Assembly (NCBI GenBank): GCA_944989445.1
Contig: CALYLW010000167.1
Span: forward strand, 124,001 to 188,000
DNA length: 64,000 nucleotides
Direction: 5' to 3'
From: Ampullaceana balthica
Lineage: Eukaryota; Mollusca; Gastropoda; Lymnaeidae
The notes under the pieces are model-generated. The model was given only the letters and a program-made list of their open reading frames with translations. It ran no database searches and was not told the origin of the DNA. The stretch's first letter is position 1. Each line of letters opens with the position of its first letter. Made by a program: the position numbers and the translations under genes. This document shows, piece by piece, positions 34,591 to 47,830 of the stretch.

Positions 34591-35945
34591 GTTAGTGTGG
34601 CCTTATGTGGAATAGCTGTTGGTTAGTGTGGCCTTATGTGGAATAGCTGTTGGTTAGTGTGGCCTTATGTGGAATAGCTGTTGGTTAGTGTGGCCTTATG
34701 TGGAATAGCTGTTGGTTAGTGTGGCCTTATGTGGAATAGCTGTTGGTTAGTGTGGCCTTATGTGGAATAGCTGTTGGTTAGTGTGGCCTTATGTGGAATA
34801 GCTGTTGGTTAGTGTTGCCTTATGTGGAATAGCTGTTGGTTAGTGTGGCCTTATGTGGAATAGCTGTTGGTTAGTGTGGCCTTATGTGTAATAGCTGTTG
34901 GTTAGTGTGGCCTTATGTGGAATAGCTGTTTGTTAGTGTGGCCTTATGTGGAATAGCTGTTGGTTAGTGTGGCATTATGTGGAAAAACTGTTGGTTAGTG
35001 TGGCCTTATGTGGAATAGCTGTTGGTTAGTGTAGCTTTATGTGGAATAGCTGTTGGTTAGTGTTGCCTTATGTGGAATAGCTGTTGGTTAGTGTGGCCTT
35101 ATGTGGAATAGCTGTTGGTTAGTGTGGCCTTATGTGGAATAGCTGTTGGTTAGTGTGGCATTATGTGGAAAAACTGTTTGTTAGTGTGGCCTTATGTGGA
35201 ATAGCTGTTGGTTAGTGTAGCTTTATGTGGAATAGCTGTTGGTTAGTGTTGCCTTATGTTGAATAGCTGTTGGTTAGTGTGGCCTTATGTGGAAAAGCTG
35301 TTGGTTAGTGTAGCTTTATGTGGAATAGCTGTTGGTTAGTGTTGCCTTATGTGGAATAGCTGTTGGTTAGTGTGGCCTTATGTGGAATAGCTGTTGGTTA
35401 GTGTGGCATTATGTGGAAAAACTGTTGGTTAGTGTGGCCTTATGTGGAATAGCTGTTGGTTAGTGTAGCTTTATGTGGAATAGCTGTTGGTTAGTGTTGC
35501 CTTATGTTGAATAGCTGTTGGTTAGTGTGGCATTATGTGGAATAGCTGTTGGTTAGTGTAGCTTTATGTGGAATAGCTGTTGGTTAGTGTTGCCTTATGT
35601 TGAATAGCTGTTGGTTAGTGTGGCCTTATGTGGAATGGCTGTTGGTTAGTGTAGCTTTATGTGGAATAGCTGTTGGTTAGTGTTGCCTTATGTGGAATAG
35701 CTGTTGGTTAGTGTGGCCTTATGTGGAATAGCTGTTGAATAGTGTGGCCTTATGTGGAATAGCTGTTGGTTAGTGTGGCCTTATGTTGAATAGCTGTTGG
35801 TTAGTGTGGCCTTATGTGGAATAGCTGTTGAATAGTGTGGCCTTATGTGTAATAGCTGTTGGTTAGTGTGGCCTTATGTGTAATAGCTCTTGGTTAGTGT
35901 GGCCTTATGTGGAATAGCTGTTGGTTAGTGTGGCCTTATGTGGAT
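34588..35945. repeat. Minisatellite, 31-bp unit, ~44 copies
   Basis: TTGGTTAGTGTGGCCTTATG plus TGGAATAGCTG repeats. Variants (GTAGCTTTATG, GTTGCCTTATG, GGCATTATGTGGAAAAACTG) recur together in the same order from about 34965 to 35600, showing a higher-order unit of several monomers. Confidence 0.97.
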
Positions 35946-36148
35946 TGGGGGAGGCAATATCTACTCATTAATACTCGTTAAGATCCTCAATTGAAATATT
36001 AAAATCAATATTATGTGCCCATCCGCTGTACTTAGCGGTCTAATGGGGTCAATGTTGGCGACACCTTCACGTTGACGAAAGTGGTTTTATTGTGCAACGA
36101 ATCGGAGCGCGTGTTCATGGTAGTAGGTTGAAATGTTTCTCTTGTTAG
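35946..36148. other. Unique spacer between arrays
   Basis: No feature is recognised. Confidence 0.5.
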
Positions 36149-39100
36149 AGTACACTCTGATAGGAGCCTGGTATACTTACTTTAGATTACACTCTAAATG
36201 AGTCTGGCATACTTGCTTTAGATTACACTCTGATAGGAGCCTGGCATACTTGCTTTAGATTACACTCTGAAAGGAGCCTGGCATACTTACTTTAGATTAC
36301 ACTCTGATAGGAGCGTGGCATACTTACTTTAGATTAAACTCTGATAGGAGCCTGGCATACTTACTTTAGATTACACTCTGATAGGAGCCTGTCATACTTA
36401 CTTTATATTAAACTCTGATAGGAGCCTGCCATACTTACTTTAGATTACACTCTGATAGGAGCCTGGCATACTTACTTTAGATTACACCCTGATAGGAGCC
36501 TGTCATACCTACTTTAGATTACACTCTGATAGGAGCCTGGCATACTTACTTTAGATTACACTCTGATGGGAGCCTGGCATACTTACTTTAGATTACACTC
36601 TGATAGGAGCCTGGCATACTTACTTTAGATTACACTCTGATAGGAGCCTGGCATACTTACTTTAGATTACACTCTGATAGGAGCCTGGCATACTTACTTT
36701 AGACTACACTCTGATAGGAGCCTGGCATACTTACATTAGACTACACTCTGATAGGAGCCTGTCATACTTACTTTAGATTACACTCTGATAGGAGCCTGTC
36801 ATACTTACTTTAGATTAAACTCTGATAGGAGCCTGGCATACTTACTTTAGATTAAACTCTGATAGGAGCCTGTCATACTTACTTTAGATTAAACTCTGAT
36901 AGGAGCCTGTCATACTTACTTTAGATTAAACTCTGATAGGAGCCTGGCATACTTACTTTAGATTAAACTCTGATAGGAGCCTGTCATACTTACTTTAGAT
37001 TAAACTCTGATAGGAGCCTGGCATACTTACTTTAGATTAAACTCTGATAGGAGCCTGGCATACTTACTTTAGATTAAACTCTGATAGGAGCCTGGCATAC
37101 TTACTTTAGATTACACTCTGATAGGAGCCTGTCATACTTACTTTAGATTAAACTCTGATAGGAGCCTGGCATACTTACTTTAGATTAAACTCTGATAGGA
37201 GCCTGGCATACTTACTTTAGATTAAACTCTGATAGGAGCCTGTCATACTTACTTTAGATTAAACTCTGATAGGAGCCTGTCATACTTACTTTAGATTACA
37301 CTCTGATAGGAGCATGTCATACTTACTTTAGATTACACTCTGATAGGAGCCTGGCATACTTACTTTAGATTACACTCTGATAGGAGCCTGGCATACTTAC
37401 TTTAGATTACACTCTGATAGGAGCCTGTCATACTTACTTTAGATTACACTCTGATAGGAGCCTGGCATACTTACTTTAGATTACACTCTGATAGGAGCCT
37501 GGCATACTTACTTTACATTACACTCTGATAGGAGCCTGTCATACTTACTTTAGATTACACTCTGATAGGAGCCTGTAATACTTACTTTAGATTACACTCT
37601 GATAGGAGCCTGGCATACTTACTTTAGATTACACTCTGATAGAAGCCTGGCATACTTACTTTAGATTACACTCTGATAGGAGCCTGTCATACTTACTTTA
37701 GATTACACTCTGATAGGAGCCTGGCATACTTACTTTAGATTACACTCTGATAGGAGCCTGGCATACTTACTTTAGATTACACTCTGATAGGAGCCTGTCA
37801 TACTTACTTTAGATTAAACTCTGATAGGAGCCTGGCATACTTACTTTAGATTACACTCTGATAGGAGCCTGTCATACTTACTTTAGATTACACTCTGATG
37901 GGAGCCTGGCATACTTACTTTAGATTACACTCTGATAGGAGCCTGTCATACTTACTTTAGATTACACTCTGATAGGAGCCTGGCATACTTACTTTAGATT
38001 ACACTCTGATGGGAGCCTGTCATACTTACTTTAGATTACATTTTGATAGGAGCCTGTCATACTTACTTTAGATTACACTCTGATAGGAGCCTGGCATACT
38101 TACTTTAGATTACACTCTGATAGGAGCCTGGCATACTTACTTTAGATTACACTCTGATAGGAGCCTGTCATACTTACTTTAGATTACACTCTGATAGGAG
38201 CCTGGCATACTTACTTTAGATTACACTCTGATAGGAGCCTGGGATAGTTACTTTAGATTACACTCTGATAGGAGCCTGGCATACTTACTTTAGATTACAC
38301 TCTGATAGGAGCCTGGCATACTTACTTTAGATTACACTCTAATAGGAGCCTGGCATACTTACTTTAGATTACACTCTGATAGGAGCCTGTAATACTTACT
38401 TTAGATTACACTCTGATAGGAGCCTGGCATACTTACTTTAGATTACACTCTGATAGGAGCCTGGCATACTTACTTTAGATTACACTCTGATAGGAGCCTG
38501 TCATACTTACTTTAGATTACACTCTGATAGGAGCCTGTCATACTTACTTTAGATTACACTCTGATAGGAGCCTGGCATACTTACTTTAGATTACACTCTG
38601 ATAGGAGCCTGGCATAATTACTTTAGATTACACTCTAATAGGAGCCTGGCATACTTACTTTAGATTACACTCTGATAGGAGCCTGGCATACTTACTTTAG
38701 ATTACACTCTGATAGGAGCCTGGCATACTTACTTTAGATTACACTCTGATAGGAGCCTGGCATACTTACTTTAGATTACACTCTGATAGGAGCCTGGCAT
38801 ACTTACTTTAGACTACACTCTGATAGGAGCCTGGCATACTTACTTTAGATTACACTCTGATAGGAGCCTGGCATTCTTACTTTAGATTACACTCTGATAG
38901 GAGCCTGGGATACTTACTTTAGATTACACTCTGATAGGAGCCTGGGATACTTACTTTAGATTACACTCTGATAGGAGCCTGGCATACTTACTTTAGATTA
39001 AACTCTGATAGGAGCCTGGCATACTTACTTTAGATTAAACTCTGATAGGAGCCTGGCATACTTACTTTAGATTACACTCTAATAGGAGCCTGGCATACTT

Positions 39101-42100
39101 ACTTTAGATTACACTCTGATAGGAGCCTGGCATACTTACTTTAGATTACACTCTGATAGGAGCCTGGCATACTTACTTTAAATTAAACTCTGATTGGAGC
39201 CTGGCATACTTACTTTAGATTAAACTCTGATAGGAGCCTGGCATACTTACTTTAGATTACACTCTGATAGGAGCCTGGCATACTTACTTTAGATTAAACT
39301 CTGATAGGAGCCTGGCATACTTACTTTAGATTACACTCTGATAGGAGCCTGGCATACTTACTTTAGATTACACTCTGATAGGAGCCTGGCATACTTAATT
39401 TAGATTACACTCTGATAGGAGCCTGGCATACTTACTTTAGATTACACTCTGATAGGAGCCTGGCATACTTACTTTAGATTAAACTCTAATAGGAGCCTGG
39501 CATACTTACTTTAGATTAAACTCTGATTGGAGCCTGGCATACTTACTTTAGATTAAACTCTGATAGGAGCCTGTCATACTTACTTTAGATTACACTCTCA
39601 TAGGAGCCTGGCATACTTACTTTAGATTACACTCTAATAGGAGCGTGGCATGCTTACTTTAGATTACACTCTGATAGGAGCCTGTCATACTTACTTTAGA
39701 TTACACTCTCATAGGAGCCTGGCATACTTACTTTAGATTACACTCTAATAGGAGCCTGGCATGCTTACTTTAGATTACACTCTGATAGGAGCCTGTCATA
39801 CTTACTTTAGATTACACTCTGCTAGGAGCCTGGCATACTTACTTTAGATTACACTCTGATAGGAGCCTGTCATACTTACTTTAGATTACACTCTGATAGG
39901 AGCCTGGCATACTTACTTTAGATTACACTCTGATAGGAGCCAGGCATACTTACTTTAGATTACACTCTGATAGGAGCCTGGCATACTTACTTTAGATTAA
40001 ACTCTGATAGGAGCCTGGCATACTTACTTTAGATTACACTCTGATAGGAGCCTGGCATACTTACTTTAGATTAAACTCTGATAGGAGCCTGGCATACTTA
40101 CTTTAGATTACACTCTGATAGGAGCCTGGCATACTTACTTTAGATTACACTCTGATAGGAGCCTGGCATACTTACTTTAGATTACACTCTGATAGGAGCC
40201 TGGCATACTTACTTTAGATTAAACTCTGATTGGAGCCTGGCATACTTACTTTAGATTAAACTCTGATAGGAGCCTGGCATACTTACTTTAGATTACACTC
40301 TGATAGGAGCCTGGCATACTTACTTTAGATTAAACTCTGATAGGAGCCTGGCATACTTACTTTAGATTACACTCTGATAGGAGCCTGGCATACTTACTTT
40401 AGATTACACTCTGATAGGAGCCTGGCATACTTAATTTAGATTACACTCTGATAGGAGCCTGGCATACTTACTTTAGATTACACTCTGATAGGAGCCTGGC
40501 ATACTTACTTTAGATTAAACTCTAATAGGAGCCTGGCATACTTACTTTAGATTAAACTCTGATTGGAGCCTGGCATACTTACTTTAGATTAAACTCTGAT
40601 AGGAGCCTGGCATACTTACTTTAGATTACACTCTGATAGGAGCCTGGCATACTTACTTTAGACTACACTCTGATAGGAGCCTGGCATACTTACTTTAGAT
40701 TAAACTCTGATAGGAGCCTGGCATACTTACTTTAGATTACACTCTAATAGGAGCGTGGCATGCTTACTTTAGATTACACTCTGATAGGAGCCTGTCATAC
40801 TTACTTTAGATTACACTCTCATAGGAGCCTGGCATACTTACTTTAGATTACACTCTAATAGGAGCCTGGCATGCTTACTTTAGATTACACTCTGATAGGA
40901 GCCTGTCATACTTACTTTAGATTACACTCTGCTAGGAGCCTGGCATACTTACTTTAGATTACACTCTGATAGGAGCCTGTCATACTTACTTTAGATTACA
41001 CTCTGATAGGAGCCTGGCATACTTACTTTAGATTACACTCTGATAGGAGCCAGGCATACTTACTTTAGATTACACTCTGATAGGAGCCTGGCATACTTAC
41101 TTTAGATTAAACTCTGATAGGAGCCTGGCATACTTACTTTAGATTACACTCTGATAGGAGCCTGGCATACTTACTTTAGATTACACTCTGATAGGAGCCT
41201 GGCATACTTACTTTAGATTACACTCTGATAGGAGCCTGTCATACTTACTTTAGATTACACTCTGATAGGAGCCTGGCATACTTACTTTAGATTACACTCT
41301 GATAGGAGCCTGGCATACTTACTTTAGATTACACTCTGATAGGAGCCTGTCATACTTACTTTAGATTACACTCTGATAGGAGCCTGGCATACTTACTTTA
41401 GATTACACTCTGATAGGAGCCTGGCATACTTACTTTAGATTACACTCTGATAGGAGCCTGGCATACTTACTTTAGATTACACTCTGATAGGAGCCTGGCA
41501 TACTTACTTTAGATTACACTCTGATAGGAGCCTGTCATACTTACTTTAGATTACACTCTGATAGGAGCCTGGCATACTTACTTTAGATTACACTCTGATA
41601 GGAGCCTGGCATACTTACTTTAGATTACACTCTGATAGGAGCCTGGGATACTTACTTTAGATTACACTCTGATAGGAGCCTGTCATACTTACTTTAGATT
41701 ACACTCTGATAGGAGCCTGGCATACTTACTTTAGATTACACTCTGATAGGAGCCTGGCATACTTACTTTAGATTACACTCTGATAGGAGCCTGGCATACT
41801 TACTTTAGATTACACTCTGATAGGAGCCTGGCATACTTACTTTAGATTACACCCTGATAGGAGCCTGGCATACTTACTTTAGATTACACTCTGATAGGAG
41901 CCTGGCATACTTACTTTAGACTACACTCTGATAGGAGCCTGGCATACTTACTTTACTTTAGATTACACTCTGATAGGAGCCTGGCATACTTACTTTAGAT
42001 TACACCCTGATAGGAGCCTGGCATACTTACTTTAGATTACACTCTGATAGGAGCCTGGCATACTTACTTTAGATTACACTCTGATAGGAGCCAGGCATAC

Positions 42101-42334
42101 TTACTTTAGATTACACTCTGATAGGAGCCTGGCATACTTACTTTAGACTACACTCTGATAGGAGCCTGGCATACTTACTTTACTTTAGATTACACTCTGA
42201 TAGGAGCCTGGCATACTTACTTTAGACTACACTCTGATAGGAGCCTGGCATACTTACTTTACTTTAGATTACACTCTGATAGGAGCCTGGCATACTTACT
42301 TTAGACTACACTCTGATAGGAGCCTGGCATACTT
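36149..42334. repeat. Satellite, 37-bp unit, ~167 copies
   Basis: GATAGGAGCCTGGCATACTT followed by ACTTTAGATTACACTCT repeats for about 6.2 kb. Common variants are CCTGTCAT and GATTAAAC. Rare variants (GAGCGTGGCATGC, CTGCTAGGAG) recur exactly 1110 bases apart, that is 30 units, at 39641/40751 and 39820/40930. At the right end an ACTTTACTTTAG insertion recurs every few units. Confidence 0.98.
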
Positions 42335-44181
42335 GAACACAACAATCGTACAGATAGGAGCCTGGCATGCTTGAACACAACAATCGTACAGATAGGAGCC
42401 TGCCATACTTGAACACAACAATCGTACAGATAGGAGCCTGCCATACTTGAACACAACAATCGTACAGATAGGAGCCTGGCATACTTGAACACAACAATCG
42501 TACAGATAGGAGCCTGGCATACTTGAACACAACAATCGTACAGATAGGAGCCTGCCATACTTGAACACAACAATCGTACAGATAGGAGCCTGCCATACTT
42601 GAACACAACAATCGTACAGATAGGAGCCTGCCATACTTGAACACAACAATCGTACAGATAGAAGCCTGCCATACTTGAACACAACAATCGTACAGATAGG
42701 AGCCTGGCATACTTGAACACAACAATCGTACAGATAGGAGCCTGGCATACTTGAACACAACAATCGTACAGATAGGAGCCTGCCATACTTGAACACAACA
42801 ATCGTACAGATAGGAACCTGGCATACTTGAACACAACAATCGTACAGATAGGAGCCTGGCATACTTGAACACAACAATCGTACAGATAGGAGCCTGCCAT
42901 ACTTGAACACAACAATCGTACAGATAGGAGCCTGGCATACTTGAACACAACAATCGTACAGATAGGAGCCTGCCATACTTGAACACAACAATCGTACAGA
43001 TAGGAGCCTGGCATATTTGAACACAACAATCGTACAGATAGGAGCCTGGCATACTTGAACACAACAATCGTACAGATAGGAGCCTGCCATACTTGAACAC
43101 AACAATCGTACAGATAGGAGCTTGCCATACTTGAACACAACAATCGTACGGATAGGAGCCTGCCATACTTGAACACAACAATCGTACAGATAGGAGCCTG
43201 CCATACTTGAACACAACAATCGTACAGATAGGAGCCTTGCATACTTGAACACAACAATCGTACAGATAGGAGCCTGGCATACTTGAACACAACAATCGTA
43301 CAGATAGGAGCCTGCCATACTTGAACACAACAATCGTACAGATAGGAGCCTGGCATACTTGAACACAACAATCGTACAGATAGGAGCCTGCCATACTTGA
43401 AAACAACAATCGTACAGATAGGAGCCTGGCATACTTGAACACAACAATCGTACAGATAGGAGCCTGGCATACTTGAACACAACAATCGTACAGATAGGAG
43501 CCTGCCATACTTGAACACAACAATCGTACAGATAGGAGCCTGCCATACTTGAACACAACAATCGTACAGATAGGAGCCTGCCATACTTGAACACAACAAT
43601 CGTACAGATAGGAGCCTGCCATACTTGAACACAACAATCGTACAGATAGGAGCCTGCCATACTTGAACACATTAATCGTACAGATAGGAGCCTGGCATAC
43701 TTGAACACAACAATCGTACAGATAGGAGCCTGCCATACTTGAACACAACAATCGTACAGATAGGAGCCTGGCATACTTGAACACAACAATCGTACAGATA
43801 GGAGCCTGCCATACTTGAAAACAACAATCGTACAGATAGGAGCCTGGCATACTTGAACACAACAATCGTACAGATAGGAGCCTGGCATACTTGAACACAA
43901 CAATCGTACAGATAGGAGCCTGCCATACTTGAACACAACAATCGTACAGATAGGAGCCTGCCATACTTGAACACAACAATCGTACAGATAGGAGCTTGCC
44001 ATACTTGAACACAACAATCGTACAGATAGGAGCCTGCCATACTTGAACACAACAATCGTACAGATAGGAGCCTGCCATACTTGAACACATTAATCGTACA
44101 GATAGGAGCCTGCCATACTTGAACACAACAATCGTACAGATAGGAGCCTGCCATACTTGAACACAACAATCGTACAGATAG
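42320..44181. repeat. Satellite, 38-bp unit, ~49 copies, sharing half a unit with its neighbour
   Basis: GATAGGAGCCTGGCATACTT is kept from the 37-bp satellite, but the second half is GAACACAACAATCGTACA. GGCAT and GCCAT variants alternate irregularly. Minus-strand frames of 440-606 codons are the repeat read in three phases and not proteins. Confidence 0.98.
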
Positions 44182-44232
44182 ACAACTTCTTTTGGTGACC
44201 GTCACACGAAAGCTTCACTGATCACATTAGAT

Positions 44233-44404
44233 CGGAGCTTCTCAAACTTTTTAGTATGGCGGACCGGCATGAATTTTTTCCATTGCACCAGAGACCGGTG
44301 CACTATTTTCCCTGCACTGTCCTTTTTTTAGAACATCTGCGGACCGGCAGCGGGTGGCCCACGGACCGGCACCGGTCCGCGGACCACCACTTTGAGAAGC
44401 ACTG
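44233..44404. mobile_element. hAT MITE, 172 bp, perfect 8-bp target duplication
   Basis: Terminal inverted repeats CGGAGCTTCTCAAACT (left) and CAGTGCTTCTCAAAG (right, read inward) flank a GC-rich body with GGACCGGCACCGGTCC. CATTAGAT occurs at 44225-44232 and again at 44405-44412. Eight-base duplications and CAG..CTG ends are hAT hallmarks. Confidence 0.88.
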
Positions 44405-44412
44405 CATTAGAT

Positions 44413-45273
44413 GACATTTCAATAACCACCTCACTAATCATATCATTGACCACTTCTCCAACCACTTAAATGACTACCACACTGATCACTTGACTGACCA
44501 ATTCATTTTCAATAATTGACCATCTCGTTCATCACCTCACTGACTTCCTCTCCAGTCAACTTAATGACCACTTGACTGACCAATCACTAACAATCTCATT
44601 GGCTTCAAGAAATCAAATTTTATTTTTTCAATTGTTAAATCATTGTGGTTCCATCTGAGAAGTCTATCTACTGAACTCATCAGATGGCACACATCTGTGT
44701 GAGCTGTTACGAGTATGCACACCATGGTGCGCACACAGCTTATCGCCAGCAATTATTCATGTCCTGTGGGGTGTCGATACCTGGCTTGGTGTCTGGTCAT
44801 TAACCCTTGCCACAATAAACACGGGGCCTTTGAAATATGGATCAGATCTCTTCCTCTCAGTGGATGAGATATTAAAGGACCTTTAAAATATGAAGTAGAC
44901 ATCTTTCTATCAGTGGATGAGACATTAAAGGACCTTTAAAATTTGAAGTAGATCTCTTTCTCTCGGCAGATGCGAGTTTAAAAGTTGATTTATCTCTAGA
45001 TTGGCTAACAAGCCCGAAGCCATCATTCAATGAGATGCATGTGTAAAGACGCAGGCCTCCCCCCCCCCGTTCATTAGCCTCGGTTAACCTCACTTAAACT
45101 AGCTTAAACTTAATTAATCTCAGACGGGTCAACTATTGACCCCTGTGTTTTTGTCTGATTTTATTTCTACTTTAAATTTTAGTAATGAGAGATTTTTTAT
45201 AAATTCGTGCGTCTTATCCCACATCACTATTTGTACATATTTACGTACATGCGCCAACTTTCTACTGTGGATT
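44413..45273. other. Unique sequence, no gene assigned
   Basis: Degenerate GACCACTTCACTGACCA-like phrases occur between 44440 and 44590. A near-duplicate of about 60 bp (GACCTTTAAAATATGAAGTA) occurs at 44877-44950. No exon is recognised. Confidence 0.5.
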
Positions 45274-45650
45274 AGGGGCCGTCCATAAATGACGTCAAGC
45301 GTTAAAAAAAAAGGGTGGAGTGGATCACGCATTTGTGGCTACGTGTGAAGAGGGGGAGGGGGCTGTTTCAGAAATAGAACGTCACAGCAAAAACGCACCA
45401 CTTTAAATAAAAGTACTAATTGAATATTTGATTACTAGCAATTTATTTTTTACTATTTCAATGGCTTCACGCCTATTACGATTTTAGAGTGCAGCCTTAC
45501 ACTAAATACATACTTAAATGAACCCAAAAAATGATTTGAAACATGCTAATTTTCATTAGAAAATACGGCTTTTAATGGGAGGGGGGTGTCAAAGCTTTGT
45601 GACGTCATATTGGAGGGGGGTCAAAGTTTTTGTGACAAAGGTTTTTAGTC
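45274..45650 (-). mobile_element. MITE of the GGGGCCGTCCATAAATGACG type, inverted relative to 4968
   Basis: It begins GGGGCCGTCCATAAATGACG at 45275. Its inner part, read on the minus strand, matches 5128-5215. C/G-rich runs and TGACGTCA sit near both ends (about 45340 and 45600), so the termini are partly inverted repeats. Confidence 0.62.
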
Positions 45651-45844
45651 ATATTACATCATAGTACTTGAGCATATAAGTTTGAAATTTTTATCAATCC
45701 AGAAAAAGATTTTTCCTTCTCAATTCTGTGAAAAAATATTATTTTCTTCTTTTTAGTCCGCTTATAAAAACGTGGTTTTTAAAAATCTTTTTTTTCTACT
45801 TCTATTTTATTTTATTCTTTTTAGTCTAAGTGTATGCTATGGTG

Positions 45845-46495
45845 AGTTTTGAAGTATTGATTATGTTCAAATATAATACGCATTGCCCGACAAACATTTA
45901 CAGACTGGAAATGACTGATCTCCCCTTGATGTTAAACATGGTTGATGTGGTCGGGGTTGGTGTGAACTCGGCACGTGAATGTAATGTAAACAAGAGCAGA
46001 CGGATAGTACATATGCTTATATATAGATTAACTTAAAAAGTTCAATAATTTAATAATGGTACATTCAATCGATCTGAAATTTTGATACAATGCATTGTCA
46101 TTCAAGATCTATCTGTGGTAAAATTTTGAGATCTCTAGAGTGGTCGAGTGGCAGCGCACTCGACTGGCGTACCGATGGTCACGGGTTTGAATCCATGTCA
46201 AGGCAAGGATTTGTTCCCGGGGCCTATGGCGTCCCTGAGTCACCCAGCTCCGAATGGGTACCTAACACTAGTAGGCGGCTGGGTAATGCGTGGAACCCAC
46301 AAAGCCGTGGCCTGTGAACGCTGCATCACTTGCCAACAGATTATCTGTCATGGTCTGTGGACGCAGTTATCTTCTGCATAGAAGGAGCGTCTGTATTGAT
46401 AAGATAAGATAAGATCATCAGAAGTGGTTTAATTTTACGTTGGCAGATTAAAAAAATTGTGGACCGACAAACAGAAACGAAAGTGATTTAATAAA
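45845..46495 (+). mobile_element. Diverged TAAATCCC-family copy carrying a SINE
   Basis: GAAGTATTGATTATGTTCAA, ACAAACATTTACAGACTG, and ATCTGAAATTTTGATACAAT match the conserved blocks of the family in order. The SINE at 46137-46413 breaks it, and degraded tail (GACAAACAGAAACG, GTGATTTAATAAAAATAA) follows. Confidence 0.65.
46137..46413 (+). mobile_element. tRNA-derived SINE (family A), plus strand
   Basis: The head has box A-like TGGTCGAGTGGCAGCGCACT and box B-like GGGTTTGAATCC. The body runs to GAAGGAGCGTCTGTA and ends in a GATAA tandem tail. The same element is found in reverse at 49905-50196. It is not a functional tRNA: no acceptor stem closes. Confidence 0.85.
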
Positions 46496-46506
46496 AATAA
46501 TGTGAA

Positions 46507-46932
46507 AAGATCTTTTTTTAAAAAGGACACGCTTTTATTTACATATAGAAAGTGCACTAAAAAGAAGAAAATAAAATGTTTCTATGAAAACAGGTGAAAT
46601 CCGTGAACCTATCTACTGCACATAAAAGCGTGGGGCGCCCATCACAAATCATTTCTCATTGCAACTATTCTCTTACATATAGATAAATATTTCTAATTAA
46701 TGTTATAGTAGCACTTATATGATCAAAGTTGTTAAACTTTTACTGTTTATTAATATTCATACAAATTTGTTTTTATGTTTCGCAGCCTTGTACACGATAG
46801 AGAGTTGTGATGAGCGCCCCACGCATCAGAAGTGGTTTAATTTTACGTTACAAGATTTGAAGGAAGGATGGATGGATACAACATACAAACAGTTTGACTT
46901 AAATAAAAGCGTGTAAAAACGTGGTAAAAAGA
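46507..46932. repeat. Imperfect inverted-repeat (fold-back) region
   Basis: GCGTGGGGCGCCCATCAC at about 46629 is matched in reverse at about 46806 with one mismatch. The outer ends also pair (AGATCTTTTT and ACACGCTTTTATTTA at about 46510-46545 against 46890-46930). The parts between differ. CAGAAGTGGTTTAATTTTAC also occurs directly at 46420 and 46827. This may be a foldback transposon remnant. Confidence 0.5.
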
Positions 46933-46989
46933 TCATAGCTTTTAATGAATCCACCAGGGATGACTCAGTAAAAAAGGAATGAGGGTATT

Positions 46990-47373
46990 TTATGTGGTGG
47001 GGGAGGGGGTAACAAGGGGAATAACGCAGATATAAGAAATGATGATCTGTAAAAATGGGACCTTTGTTCTCAAATCTGAGGTTACCGATGTAAATAGAAT
47101 AGGCAAATTAGTAGCAGCTTTACCGGTGTTACGGTATAAATCCCCCGGTATACAGGGTCTCCCCCTGGCGGATATATTGTTAAATAAATCCTCCGGGATA
47201 TAAAATATGTTCCTCCTATTTAAAATAAATTTGTCCCTACCCTGTAAAATAATGTCTCCCCAAAAATAAATCAGCCCTTCCCCGATGACACTTTCAATAC
47301 AGCACAAAATGATCACTGAAAGCACAAGAATGATGACAGTCGCGCGCGGCATGTTTAGTTTAATACTGTTCAT
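46990..47373 (-). CDS. Hypothetical small secreted protein (uncertain)
   Basis: A 127-codon minus frame begins with an in-frame ATG and a second ATG at codon 8. The stretch after it (VIILVLSVIILCCIESVIG) looks like a signal peptide, with a possible cut near residue 32. The mature part has one Cys (in RGRPCIPGD), two runs of Arg/Lys and a hydrophobic segment near the end. No domain, splice support or poly(A) signal was found, and the flanks are transposon-like, so it could be a chance frame in repeat DNA. Confidence 0.25.
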   Translation of the reverse strand: MNSIKLNMPRATVIILVLSVIILCCIESVIGEGLIYFWGDIILQGRDKFILNRRNIFYIPEDLFNNISARGRPCIPGDLYRNTGKAATNLPILFTSVTSDLRTKVPFLQIIISYICVIPLVTPSPTT

Positions 47374-47604
47374 GGTAGTGGAGTAGCTACAGAGATATGA
47401 GGAGGGTGAGGACTACACCGCTTGATACCATTTTAGGAACGTGAATATTGTTGTTTTTTAACTGCATATTTTTTTGATGTTGCTTTAATTTTTAACAGTG
47501 TGTTAAAAAAAACTGAAGTGCATCATTGTGTTGTGTTTTTCGACACTTTTACACAAAGGCTCTTGTTTGGTGTATGAAGTATTAGATGTTTTGATGTAAA
47601 AGGC

Positions 47605-47830
47605 ATGACATGTTGGTGCTACTCTTAGATGCGGTAAAGCCACACAATCTCCATGTTGGTGTTACTATTAGATGCGGTAAAGCTACACAATTTCCATGTT
47701 GGTGCTACCCTTAGATGCGGTAAAGCCACACAATCTCCATGTTGGTGCTACTCTTAGATGCAGTAAAGCCACACAATATCCATGCTGGTGCTACTCTTAG
47801 ATGCGGTAAAGCCACACAATCTCCATGTAT
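47605..47830. repeat. Minisatellite, ~46-bp unit, 5 copies
   Basis: CATGTTGGTGCTACTCTTAG followed by ATGCGGTAAAGCCACACAAT repeats five times with few changes. Confidence 0.92.

Noticed and set aside
42296..44205. Open frames of 443-606 codons on the minus strand
   Set aside because: They are the 38-bp satellite read in three phases; the amino acid pattern cycles with the repeat and has no start context, splice sites or domain.
46137..46413. Genuine tRNA gene
   Set aside because: Box A and B-like motifs exist, but no acceptor stem closes and the body continues as a SINE also found in reverse at 49905-50196.
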